A DNA stretch of 64,000 nt, from positions 257,384 through 321,383 of the forward strand of contig JALCRV010000001.1 in assembly GCA_022652945.1 (NCBI GenBank), in the 5' to 3' direction. The DNA is from Bacilli bacterium. Lineage in GTDB: Bacteria > Bacillota_I > Bacilli_A > RFN20 > CAG-288. The first letter of the stretch is position 1; every line of letters begins with the position of its first letter. The notes under the pieces were generated by a model. That model made no database searches, was not told where the DNA came from, and was given only the letters and a program-made list of their open reading frames with translations. This document shows positions 52,912 through 61,444 of this stretch, piece by piece. The position numbers and the translations under genes are program-made.

Positions 52912-53949
52912 TTACTTCTTGGCCCCCATTCTAATACGCGGGTCGATGAATCCATAAGAAAGATCAAGGAAAACACCGGCAGTTAAGCCAATTATCGTGT
53001 AGAAAGACATATCGGCAAGCAGGACGTTATAGTCAGCTCTTTGAATTGCGGTCACATATAAAGAACCGACACCCGGGATTCCGTAAAGGGATTCCAGAAT
53101 CATCGAGCCACCTAAGACACCGATGATTTCCGCTAAGATAGAAGGCAGGATCGGGACCATGGCGTTCTTTAAGGCGTGACGGATAATCGTTTGATTTTTC
53201 GTTAAGCCTTTCGTACGAGCTAACAGAAGGAAGTCGGAGGACATTACTTCGGTCAGTTCCGCTCTGGTGAAACGGCAATAGCCGCAAATAGAGCCGAAAG
53301 ACAAAGATAAGACAGGAAGAATATAGCCTAAGGCTCTTCTAGATGCCGGATCAGAATCAGCCGGCCACTGAGAAGGCAGGATATTGTTCTTATAGCAGAA
53401 AATCAGCATGAAGAAAGTAATGATAATAAAGGAAGGCAAGGAGATGAAGATCATAACCAATGTGGAGATGATATGATCGGTCATCTTATTCTTTTTCAAA
53501 GCGGCCCAGATACCTAAAGCGATACCCAGAGGTACCGAGAGAACGACTTCCCAGACATTAACCTTGATAGTGTACGGAAGACGATCACGAATAAGAACCA
53601 GAGAATCGACGTTAGCTTGAATGAAAGTCGAAGGGCCCCAATTGAAGCCATTAAAAATCCCAGTGACCCAAGCGATATACTGCTCACCGGACGGTCTAAG
53701 GTAGAAATAGTGCCAAGCGCCGCTGGTATCCTGATAGTTCCAAAGCAATTCCCCAAGGCCACCGGTTTCCCCTTTAAAATCAAGGACGTAACCTAAAGAG
53801 ACCTGATTCAGATAGTAAGTAAACTTAGCTGAATCTTCACCGATAGGCTTAGAAAACGGTAATAATTTCATCAAAAAGAATGTCATGGTGAGGATTATGC
53901 AGGTTGTGAGGATGGCGAGCAATAATCGCTCTATCGTGTATTTAACCAT
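52912..53949 (-). CDS. oppB: Oligopeptide ABC transporter permease OppB
   Basis: This is the partner permease, 345 residues, with an N-terminal helix (LLLAILTTCIILTMTFFLM), an outside loop of about 90 residues, and five more helices. The EAA docking loop reads LLARTKGLTKNQTIIRHALK, and the IPGVGSLYVTAIQRADY segment near the end is typical of OppB. It is separated from oppA by a strong hairpin at 54052-54084. GGGGAG is some distance before the ATG. Confidence 0.92.
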   Translation of the reverse strand: MVKYTIERLLLAILTTCIILTMTFFLMKLLPFSKPIGEDSAKFTYYLNQVSLGYVLDFKGETGGLGELLWNYQDTSGAWHYFYLRPSGEQYIAWVTGIFNGFNWGPSTFIQANVDSLVLIRDRLPYTIKVNVWEVVLSVPLGIALGIWAALKKNKMTDHIISTLVMIFISLPSFIIITFFMLIFCYKNNILPSQWPADSDPASRRALGYILPVLSLSFGSICGYCRFTRAELTEVMSSDFLLLARTKGLTKNQTIIRHALKNAMVPILPSILAEIIGVLGGSMILESLYGIPGVGSLYVTAIQRADYNVLLADMSFYTIIGLTAGVFLDLSYGFIDPRIRMGAKK

Positions 53950-54051
53950 TTTGTTTTTTTATTTTCTCCCCTAATTAAAAAACTAGCGTGCTTTTAATCT
54001 ACCACATATGTCTTTCTCTAACAACATTTCAAGGTATGTTATTAGACAAAG

Positions 54052-54084
54052 AAGCAGCACCAACCTTATAGATTGGTGCTGCTT
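54052..54084 (-). terminator. Intercistronic hairpin between oppA and oppB
   Basis: On the minus strand AAGCAGCACCAA pairs perfectly with TTGGTGCTGCTT across a nine-base loop. The following bases (CTTTGTC) are only weakly U-rich. It may partly terminate or protect the oppA message, giving more binding protein than permease. Confidence 0.75.
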
Positions 54085-54125
54085 TCATCAGACAGAGTAA
54101 TCGAAATTCAGCTAATCAGCTAAGC

Positions 54126-56825
54126 TTATTCTCCGAGGACAACGTAAGCCGAGCAGTAGCCGGAAACTGAAACACCAGCGATGGTGAGAGTGTAGTCAGC
54201 GCCAACAACAACATAACCGTAAGCGTTGCCGCAAGCCTGGACAAGCTCAGGAATCATCGTGAAGGTGATAGTCTTAGCGGTCTCATCAACTTTGCAACCG
54301 GTGAGATAGGAAGCGTTGTCATCGATGGTCTCAGAGTAAGAAGAATCATCGGAGACATAGAAATCATCGATAGTGATAGCAAGATCAGTAGCATCACCGA
54401 TGCCAGTCAACGAAGAGAAGTGAGACTTAGCATCATCGTAGGAGAAGGTCAGAGTCAAGCTCAGATCATCACCCCATTCGCTCTTGCCATAAGACAAGAC
54501 GACCGGAGGCAACTCAACGCCACCTTTGATGACGACGCCCTGATCAGCAGCTTTCCACAAAGTATCGAAGGACCAAGTCTTGTTATCGAAGGTCAGCGCA
54601 TTTGCGCCAGTGTCGATAGCAGAAGTATCCGGGCCCCAGTTAAGAGTGAAGCCGGAAGAGTTGTTGGACTTAAGGACTTCCATGAAGTTAAGCGGATCGA
54701 GGGCGTTGCCCGAGATGGAGCCGAAGCCCAAGTCGAACTGACCAACCATCAAATGCTTATAGTAGACATCGGTCCAAACGGTGACAGCGTGCTGATTGAC
54801 CGTGAGCTTAACGCCCTTATCAAGACCAGCAGCATTGAAGGCATCTTCGATGTACTTGCCAATTTCGGTGCCCGATTTCTTAATCTGGGATTCAGTCATC
54901 CACCAGATATCGATGGAGATCGGAGTCGGAGCATCTTTGGTGCCCGGGACAATGTCCTTGGAAGCAATCAATTGATCGATAGCTTCACCGAAGGCCGCTT
55001 CTGCTTTAGAGACAGAATAGCCGAAGGTATCGGCATAATCATCGCCCCAGTAGGACTTCATAGCGGCAATATGCTCAGCCGTATTATCGTAAGCGACACC
55101 ATTTTCAGGATCGGACATATAGTTAGTGGAGAAGTAGTTAGCAGAAGGAATGACACCTCTGTTAGCAGCGTAGGTCTTACGATCGATAGAGAACATCAAG
55201 CCCTTAACAAAGTCATCGTTGGACATCCAAGGCTTGACATCCCAATAATCGCTTTCCTGAGTACGAGCGATGGTGCCCTTCTTACCGAAGAGTTCAACCC
55301 AACGATCTTTCGTGCAGGAGTTGATATTTAACTTAAAGACGGAATCGCCCGGAACCGTAGTAGCTCTGGCATCATTCTTATAATCCTTCAGATAATCATC
55401 CGGCAGACCGGCAGCATCGAGGTTGCCCTTAAGGAATTCCTGGAACGGAACAGTGTTATCAGTGGTATAAGCAGAAAGAATGACAGTGTGAATACCAGGG
55501 ATACGATAGAGGTTAGCATCCTCTTTGATTTCGTACCAATCAGCATTTCTCTTATAAGTGATAAGCTTCTGATCCTGCCAGGTATCGAGATAGTACGGCC
55601 CAACGGAGAGAATGTTATCGATAGGAGTAGTGGTCTTATCTTTATTGTAGTTGCCGTAGTTTTCAGCGCCAACCAAATTGAAGAACTTAGCAGGAATAGG
55701 TTCATAGTTCGATTCAGCTAAGTTATACATCGCATAGAATCTGTTGGTCGGAGCTAAGAAGGTGAAATCGATATAATCACCGTTAGCATCATCATGTCCG
55801 CCTTTAATGCCGACATTATCCCAAGCAGCCTTAGCCGCATCGGTCGTATCGCCTTTGGCGGTGGCATTATAGTAAGCAGCAGCGCCAACAATGCCGGATT
55901 TGCCGGTCTTGCCCGCTAATTCGCCGCCTCTGTAATAACCGTTGCTCTTGTTGAGCAGGACCTTCCAAGCGTTGACGTAATCATCCAAAGTGGCATAAGT
56001 GCCATCGAAAGCCTTACGATCAGTAAGTTTGGAAGCTGTACGATAAGCAACACCACCATCTGCGCCAGTTCTGAGGTAAACTCTCCAAGTATCATGGAGT
56101 TCGTTAGAAGTGACGCCGGTAAGTTTAGGAGCACCGCCGACGACCGGAACCGGATGATCCTTGGAAGCAAGGACACCGTACCATTCATAGCCATCTTTGG
56201 ATTCGTTCATCTTCGTGCCGAAGTAACCGGACGAGATGTTAGCATACATATCAGCGATCTGGGAGCCATCAGTATCCAAAGCGTTGATGGAGCCCGGATC
56301 GGACTGATCCCAGCCGTGATAATAGCCGACGTAAGCAGGGTTAGGTTCATTGGTCGCGCTCATATCAGCGGACAGATAGCCATCTCTCACGATGGAGAAG
56401 CCGTAGCCGGTGATGTAGTTGTTGGTCCCTTTAACGACACGATCGTTATAGAGGACGTAGCCGCCGTTCTCGTAAAGAGGAAGGCCAGCGAGTTTATGGG
56501 AAATCGCGTATTTTTCGAGGCTTCCCAAGATCGTTGTACGATCCTGATAATTCGAACCGACGTAAGAGAAAGCTCCGGTGCCACCACCAGCGATATCGGT
56601 GGATTCAAACGAACCGGAATCCTGAGTACCAGCAACTGTCTTATAGACAGTCGCACTGGAAGCTTCTTCCGAAGAGGCGGCTTCCGAAGAAGCGACCTGA
56701 GACGAAGCAGCAGCAGCGGAAGACGAAGTTGCACTAGAGGTGACAACAGTCGCACCGCACGCAGAGAGAGAAGTAGCTAAAAATCCAACGATTCCTAGCT
56801 GTAATAAAAAAGCGTTTTTCTTCAT
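54126..56825 (-). CDS. oppA: Oligopeptide-binding lipoprotein OppA, enlarged
   Basis: OppA captures peptides outside the cell and delivers them to OppBC. The frame opens at a GTG at 56846 that lies inside the ribosome binding site (GAAAGGAG); the ATG at 56825 is the start, giving 899 residues. The lipobox is SLSAC, followed by a Ser/Ala/Glu-rich linker of about 45 residues. The family 5 binding fold shows GPYYLDTWQDQKLITYKRN, VKPWMSNDDFVKGLMFSIDR and FDLGFGSISGNALDPLNF. OppA is usually 540-600 residues; much of the excess is a beta-rich C-terminal region of about 130 residues. This is the first gene of oppABCDF, and its promoter is nearly consensus. Confidence 0.92.
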   Translation of the reverse strand: MKKNAFLLQLGIVGFLATSLSACGATVVTSSATSSSAAAASSQVASSEAASSEEASSATVYKTVAGTQDSGSFESTDIAGGGTGAFSYVGSNYQDRTTILGSLEKYAISHKLAGLPLYENGGYVLYNDRVVKGTNNYITGYGFSIVRDGYLSADMSATNEPNPAYVGYYHGWDQSDPGSINALDTDGSQIADMYANISSGYFGTKMNESKDGYEWYGVLASKDHPVPVVGGAPKLTGVTSNELHDTWRVYLRTGADGGVAYRTASKLTDRKAFDGTYATLDDYVNAWKVLLNKSNGYYRGGELAGKTGKSGIVGAAAYYNATAKGDTTDAAKAAWDNVGIKGGHDDANGDYIDFTFLAPTNRFYAMYNLAESNYEPIPAKFFNLVGAENYGNYNKDKTTTPIDNILSVGPYYLDTWQDQKLITYKRNADWYEIKEDANLYRIPGIHTVILSAYTTDNTVPFQEFLKGNLDAAGLPDDYLKDYKNDARATTVPGDSVFKLNINSCTKDRWVELFGKKGTIARTQESDYWDVKPWMSNDDFVKGLMFSIDRKTYAANRGVIPSANYFSTNYMSDPENGVAYDNTAEHIAAMKSYWGDDYADTFGYSVSKAEAAFGEAIDQLIASKDIVPGTKDAPTPISIDIWWMTESQIKKSGTEIGKYIEDAFNAAGLDKGVKLTVNQHAVTVWTDVYYKHLMVGQFDLGFGSISGNALDPLNFMEVLKSNNSSGFTLNWGPDTSAIDTGANALTFDNKTWSFDTLWKAADQGVVIKGGVELPPVVLSYGKSEWGDDLSLTLTFSYDDAKSHFSSLTGIGDATDLAITIDDFYVSDDSSYSETIDDNASYLTGCKVDETAKTITFTMIPELVQACGNAYGYVVVGADYTLTIAGVSVSGYCSAYVVLGE

Positions 56826-56861
56826 GTGATAAATTTCTCCTTTCACAATCGTATGTTTATA

Positions 56862-56889
56862 ATTTTATCTTTTTTGAGTTTGTTGTCAA
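56862..56889 (-). promoter_or_regulatory. Promoter of the opp operon
   Basis: On the minus strand TTGACA (56884-56889) and TAAAAT (56862-56867) are 16 bases apart. A palindromic AAAGCGCTTT, resembling a catabolite-control (cre) half motif, lies upstream at 56924-56933. Confidence 0.8.
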
Positions 56890-56966
56890 GAAAAACATCA
56901 TTTTCAAGGCATTTTTAACTAAAAAAGCGCTTTCAGCAACTTTCAAGCCCTAAATTCATAATCTGT

Positions 56967-56998
56967 AAAAAGAGGAAAACGCACTATTTGCATTTTCC
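56967..56998 (-). terminator. Terminator after the DUF3899-like gene
   Basis: On the minus strand GGAAAATGC pairs with GCGTTTTCC (one G-U) followed by TCTTTTT. It is positioned between the small membrane-protein gene and the opp promoter. Confidence 0.7.
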
Positions 56999-57013
56999 TT
57001 GCTTCCTCTATTA

Positions 57014-57427
57014 TTAAACGACAGCTTTCCGCATAATAATCATCATAATGATAGCCGCCAAGAGGAATAAGCCACCCACAACAAAGAAAGGCAGCAAGGG
57101 AGGTTTAGAATATTGTCTTTGCGTTCTCTTCTCTTGGACATACTGGGTATAGTCGGCATATTTATCGACATGATTAGGATCCGGGTTCATATGGGAGAAA
57201 ACGGAGCGGAAGCCATAAACAAACATATCGAAGGCTCCCCAGGAAGCCACCAAAACCAAAAGCCCGGACAGGATCAAAAGAATCCCCGGGTAAAAACAAG
57301 CTTCCTCAAATCCGTAAAGACCGTAATTACCCTTCCCGAAAAGGACGCCCATAAAAATAGCAGCCGCCAACACAAAGGCGACTAACCAGACGATCAGCAT
57401 CTTTCTTTGATGTTCTGAATCTAACAT
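57014..57427 (-). CDS. Small membrane protein, DUF3899-like
   Basis: The 137-residue protein has three hydrophobic segments, one at the N-terminus, one around residues 46-64 and one near the C-terminus. The sequence WGAFDMFVYGFRSVF after the second segment resembles the FDxxxYxFR pattern of DUF3899 proteins. The function of that family is unknown. It lies alone between the M6 protease gene and opp, with its own terminator. Confidence 0.55.
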   Translation of the reverse strand: MLDSEHQRKMLIVWLVAFVLAAAIFMGVLFGKGNYGLYGFEEACFYPGILLILSGLLVLVASWGAFDMFVYGFRSVFSHMNPDPNHVDKYADYTQYVQEKRTQRQYSKPPLLPFFVVGGLFLLAAIIMMIIMRKAVV

Positions 57428-57512
57428 AGCAAGTAGATTCTACTATATCCTCTCTTATTTTGTCAGCCTTCCCGCTTTCCGCTTCCCTTTATATATAAGT
57501 ATATAAGGATAT

Positions 57513-57547
57513 AAGAAAAGCCGGGGTCATCAACCCAAACCCCGGCT
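57513..57547 (-). terminator. Terminator after the M6 protease gene
   Basis: On the minus strand AGCCGGGGT pairs with ACCCCGGCT across an eleven-base loop, followed by TTTCTTAT. Confidence 0.88.
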
Positions 57548-57578
57548 GACAAATAATCCAAAGAACCTTACTTCTAGA

Positions 57579-59189
57579 CTAGGCCTTCTTAGTAAAGACA
57601 ATCTTCGCCGTATCCCCGACCGACTCGACCTTAAAGGAATAAGGCAGAGCCGCCTTGGTCGCAGCCTTATATTCCGCCTCATCGCAATCGTAAGAAAGTT
57701 TGGTGGTTGTGGAATAGAAAGCAAAATCGGAGAACTTATCATCAGCGGTCCCGAAAGTCGCTCCCTCTTTAAATAAGTCAGCTGCGGTAGCCGCCGAAGT
57801 AATATCGTAAGCATCCGTGCCGTAAGTGGAACGCACCATCTGCAGTTCCGCATGGGACATAAAGTTAGAAGAATAATTCTTGGAGCTGTTGGTCGCAATC
57901 TCGGTGGCAAAATCAACCACAGGGGTCGAAGTATCCAAATCAGCAGCGAAGACCGGATCCATTTCATTAGGATCATAAGAAATCTGTTCGTTAGCGGTAT
58001 CCATATAAGCCTGATAGACTCTCTTATCGCAGTGCCAGAGACGGATACCGGAACCGTTGATGCCTAAAATCGATTCGTACTTGCTCTCCGCATCTTTCTT
58101 ATTTAAGCCGGTCGGAGTGTAATACTCCAAAAGCAGGTATTCATCCAAAGCGGAACCGTTGAACTTCGAAGCTAAGACAACACAATCGCCTGAATCCTCC
58201 ATCGGCTTCAAATTGACGGTGATTGAAGCATCGGTATTTTCTTCCGTGATGACGGTCGGATTAGCCCAACCCCAAAGATACTTAGAATAAGGATCGTGAT
58301 CGCAGATGTTGAAATCCTGCATGTTGGCGCCACCAGCGACCGAATTATAGCTGTTGAAAGTATCGTAATAATCGTTCAAGCCTAAAACATGGCCCATTTC
58401 ATGGATGTAAGTATGCGCATCAGGGCTGGCAACTGTATAGCCGTTGCCGCGTGAAGCGAAATCAATCGAGGACCAAGAATAAGCACCGATCGGATACTTC
58501 AAAATGGACTTGATATACCAAGTGGTAAACGCCCAGCCCAGACCCTGACCTTTCGGATCGATCGGAGCTTCGTTAACCATGTAGATGCCATCGACGATGC
58601 CATCTCCATTATTATCGTAATCCTCAGCTTTATAAGTGCCGTTAACAAATAGATCCTTATAGACCTGAGCCACAATGATATTAATGTTCGCGGTGGCCTT
58701 GGCGTTATAGTTGGCAAAAGTCTTCGGCAGCGTAACGCATTCAGAAACCTTGCCCTGAATGTTCAGTTTGCCATAAGAAGATTTCTTGTAATAAGAAGAG
58801 ACCGATTCCCAGCCGGTATCAGAAGCCTCACCGAAGAATACTTTCTGAAGTTCCGTCTGCATCTCCGATTTTTCGGAATCGGTTTTTGTGGTATCTGAGA
58901 ACAGAACGGGGACAACTAGAAGCTTCGAATTGCCGATTGACGGCATAAAGTATTTGCCCTGCGTTCCTTTTAAGGCCTCTGTGAAGTCCTCTTCCTGAGC
59001 CATGTACTTTTGGAAGATATCCGGTCCGTATTTATAAGCCTTTTCGTTATAGGTATATTCCGAGGAAGCGGCCTGGGAGGAGCCAGTCTCAGAAGATAAG
59101 ACTGAAGCGACAATCGACTGATTGTCTCCGCAGGAAACCAGCAATGTCACAACCATCAATGAAGTAAAAAGCAATCCTTTGTTTTTCAT
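57579..59189 (-). CDS. M6-type metalloprotease lipoprotein
   Basis: The 536-residue protein is probably a surface zinc protease. The signal sequence ends LLVSC at about residue 20, followed by a Ser-rich stretch (SSETGSSQAASSE). The zinc motif is HTYIHEMGHVLGLNDYYD, an HExxHxxGxxD signature. The upstream pattern FFGEASDTGWESVSSYYKKS and the calcium-like loop YDNNGDGIVDGI fit the M6 (immune inhibitor A-like) family. It ends with a region lacking the long repeats of larger members. A good ribosome binding site (AAGGAG) precedes the ATG. Confidence 0.85.
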   Translation of the reverse strand: MKNKGLLFTSLMVVTLLVSCGDNQSIVASVLSSETGSSQAASSEYTYNEKAYKYGPDIFQKYMAQEEDFTEALKGTQGKYFMPSIGNSKLLVVPVLFSDTTKTDSEKSEMQTELQKVFFGEASDTGWESVSSYYKKSSYGKLNIQGKVSECVTLPKTFANYNAKATANINIIVAQVYKDLFVNGTYKAEDYDNNGDGIVDGIYMVNEAPIDPKGQGLGWAFTTWYIKSILKYPIGAYSWSSIDFASRGNGYTVASPDAHTYIHEMGHVLGLNDYYDTFNSYNSVAGGANMQDFNICDHDPYSKYLWGWANPTVITEENTDASITVNLKPMEDSGDCVVLASKFNGSALDEYLLLEYYTPTGLNKKDAESKYESILGINGSGIRLWHCDKRVYQAYMDTANEQISYDPNEMDPVFAADLDTSTPVVDFATEIATNSSKNYSSNFMSHAELQMVRSTYGTDAYDITSAATAADLFKEGATFGTADDKFSDFAFYSTTTKLSYDCDEAEYKAATKAALPYSFKVESVGDTAKIVFTKKA

Positions 59190-59304
59190 ATTTCGTTTTC
59201 TCCTTTTTCGCCTTGAGCGTTCGTATAGTTATTAGTTATACTCAAAAATCAGAAAGATTTCCACAAAATTAATAAAAAACGCTTAAAGATTTAAAAATAT
59301 AGCT

Positions 59305-60915
59305 CTATTGGGCCGCTGCCGCTTCTTCCAGACTCTGCTGTCTGGCATAAGCGATGCTCTTGGTATATTCGTAAGACTCCAAAAGGATCTTATATAACTC
59401 TTCGTAGGTCTTATACGTATCATCAAGGGTCAGACGATACCAGTCTTCCTCGATTCCGTTATGGACGTGGATGATATTCGGATGCTCTTTAGCCATCTGT
59501 TGGATATAGGAGTCATCCATCTTCAGATTGATCCGATAAGTCAACTTGCCTTTCATGATCAAAGCGAAATAGGAAGAAAGGAACTTCATGGTCGTCGGAG
59601 TCTTCTTCATATTGTTCGAAAGATCGATGGTCAAAGAAACCATATCCTTATGTTCCATGATATAGTCGATCAGCTTTTCAATCGAAAGGGCGGAAGGACG
59701 GACCGGACGTAAATCAGAAAGTTCGTCGTTAATATCCGGCAAGCCCTTCTTAACGACAACTTCCGGCTCTTCTTTCTTTTCTTCTTCCACATAAGGGCCA
59801 TCGATGAAGTCATCGTGGATCTTAAAGACATCATCCTGGACTTCAGCCAGTTCTTCTTTCGACTTCTCCAGTTCTTCGTAGACTAAACTTCTTTCGGTGA
59901 TAATCTCCGCATCGAGTTCTTTCTCTCTCTGGAAAATCTTCATCAAAGCCTGACGATACTTTCTCGCTTCTTCGATTGAACGATCGTAGACCGGATCGAA
60001 TTCACGCGAGATCTTTTCGTTGAAGGCCAGGATCGAAGAATTGGCTTTCTCCCCTTGAGACTTATTAAGGATATAGTGTCCTTCTTCAAAGGTGTAATCA
60101 GTTAAGAGGACATAAGCGTAAGCGTGGTCGAGGATGGAAAAATATCTCTGGATCGAGCCGAAGGTCGAATCCAGAATCAAGGAATAGACATCTCCGGAAA
60201 TATGAGCTAGAGAATCGATATCGCTAAGTTTATCTTTGACGAAGGCGGAATCTAGGCGGATCAGAGTCTTAAAGACAGCTTCCGAGGAAACAGCGATCGC
60301 GTAGATCTGTTCTCCGCCCTTTAAGATCATGACTTCTTTTTCATCGAGGATCGTATAACGGTAACTGTTAAGCAGAGGGAAGCTCTCTAAGGAATTCGTT
60401 TCTTCAAGATGTTTCTCCACATCTAAGACGGAAAGAAGAAGCAAAGGACGAAGCAGTTCGTCCGAGGTCTTCTGAATTGAAGGAGGAAGAGGAAGAACCG
60501 GCTTAGAGGTGCTTGCTGAAGCAGCTTCAGGTGCTTTCTTTTCCGCATATCCGAAGACAACTCTGACATCGCCGTGCGGCATCAGGAAGGCTTCAAGGTT
60601 GCCCTGTTCGATTTCGGAATCGGATGAAATCGTAATAGGCTTTATGCCAGGGTACTTCTTCGCCAGCTTCATATTCTTCGTCTGGATGATTTCCCCGTGA
60701 CGGCAATACGTCACTTTCTTATGGACACCGTCTTTATCCTTATATATTTCTATAACAGCATGGCAGGTGAAAAAACGACGAGCGAAATGAATGGTGACCA
60801 CAAAGGCAAAGGTGGCAACTAAAAAGATGGCTGTCCAGATGATCACGTAAGTGACATATCTTGAATCAGTATTTTCTTCCGCCAGGAGTTTCAATAAATC
60901 AGTAAATAAAACCAT
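59305..60915 (-). CDS. Membrane-anchored coiled-coil protein of unknown function
   Basis: I do not recognise a family. The 536-residue protein has a single N-terminal helix (YVIIWTAIFLVATFAFVVTI) after about 24 residues. Then comes a basic region, a low-complexity linker (EAASASTSKPVLPLPPS), and a region of about 150 residues resembling a small alpha/beta domain. A long helical coiled-coil stretch (around 310-365, with EELEKSKEELAEVQ) and an acidic linker follow. The last 110 residues form another compact domain (SIEKLIDYIMEHKDMVSLTI). AAGGAT is upstream of the ATG. It sits between the M6 protease and the HD-GYP gene, both of unknown relation. Confidence 0.6.
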   Translation of the reverse strand: MVLFTDLLKLLAEENTDSRYVTYVIIWTAIFLVATFAFVVTIHFARRFFTCHAVIEIYKDKDGVHKKVTYCRHGEIIQTKNMKLAKKYPGIKPITISSDSEIEQGNLEAFLMPHGDVRVVFGYAEKKAPEAASASTSKPVLPLPPSIQKTSDELLRPLLLLSVLDVEKHLEETNSLESFPLLNSYRYTILDEKEVMILKGGEQIYAIAVSSEAVFKTLIRLDSAFVKDKLSDIDSLAHISGDVYSLILDSTFGSIQRYFSILDHAYAYVLLTDYTFEEGHYILNKSQGEKANSSILAFNEKISREFDPVYDRSIEEARKYRQALMKIFQREKELDAEIITERSLVYEELEKSKEELAEVQDDVFKIHDDFIDGPYVEEEKKEEPEVVVKKGLPDINDELSDLRPVRPSALSIEKLIDYIMEHKDMVSLTIDLSNNMKKTPTTMKFLSSYFALIMKGKLTYRINLKMDDSYIQQMAKEHPNIIHVHNGIEEDWYRLTLDDTYKTYEELYKILLESYEYTKSIAYARQQSLEEAAAAQ

Positions 60916-61146
60916 TAAAGGGCTAATCCTTATATTTACTTATTATACACTTTTAGAATATTAGATAAGCGGGAGATATATTGCCATCTTTAGCATTTTA
61001 ATAGGTAAAGATTTAAGAGAAATCGCTTTGTTTCTCTTAACATCGGAAATCAATTCCCGTTCAGATAACATTTTTAAAAACGTATTATGGAAAAGGACTT
61101 GATAGATTATTTTAGAGTCATCTTTAACATTCCATTATTACTTCTT

Positions 61147-61386
61147 TTAATAATTACCGTCGCCCAGTTTTCTTCTAAAGTTCTTAATGTCCTTATGATC
61201 TCCACCGATATACTCGGTCTCATACGGATAAGGGTAGACCGGTCTTTTATAATCCAAGTCTTTTTTAACGTCCACGTCTTTAAAGGCGAAAGGAAGCAAT
61301 CTTTCAGGAATCTTTTTTTCCTTTAAACAATCAAAGCCCCTTAAATTCCTCGTATTTTCAAATTTTCTCCATCCGTAATTGTTTCC
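61147..61386 (-). pseudogene. Start-less small coding frame, probable remnant or ATT-start gene
   Basis: Within a 529-bp gap (60916-61444) one minus-strand frame looks protein-like but has no ATG or GTG start. It ends GGDHKDIKNFRRKLGDGNY before TAA at 61147-61149, with codons like those of neighbours. Open sequence extends to 61386. An ATT at 61309-61311 has an AGGA seven bases upstream, which would give a 54-residue protein beginning IPERLLPFAF. It may be a gene whose ATG was lost. The rest of the gap shows no other convincing feature. The plus-strand frame at 61087-61326 is its hydrophobic shadow. Confidence 0.4.
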
Positions 61387-61402
61387 TTATTTGTTTTAAA
61401 CT

Positions 61403-61411
61403 TGGTACAAT
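61403..61411 (+). promoter_or_regulatory. Extended -10 promoter of the HD-GYP gene
   Basis: TGGTACAAT forms an extended -10 about 33 bases before the start codon; the -35 (TTCCTT at 61383-61388) is weak. Confidence 0.5.
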
Positions 61412-61444
61412 TATAAAAACAAAATCTCTAGAGAGGTTTAACTT

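Noticed and set aside
54420-55331. 303-residue plus-strand frame opposite oppA
   Set aside because: No ribosome binding site or family motif; oppA on the minus strand has a lipobox and the binding-protein motifs over the same region.
61087-61326. 79-residue plus-strand frame with a hydrophobic segment
   Set aside because: It lies opposite the better minus-strand frame 61147-61386, has no ribosome binding site, and its hydrophobic text is what the complement of Lys/Glu/Asp-rich codons gives.
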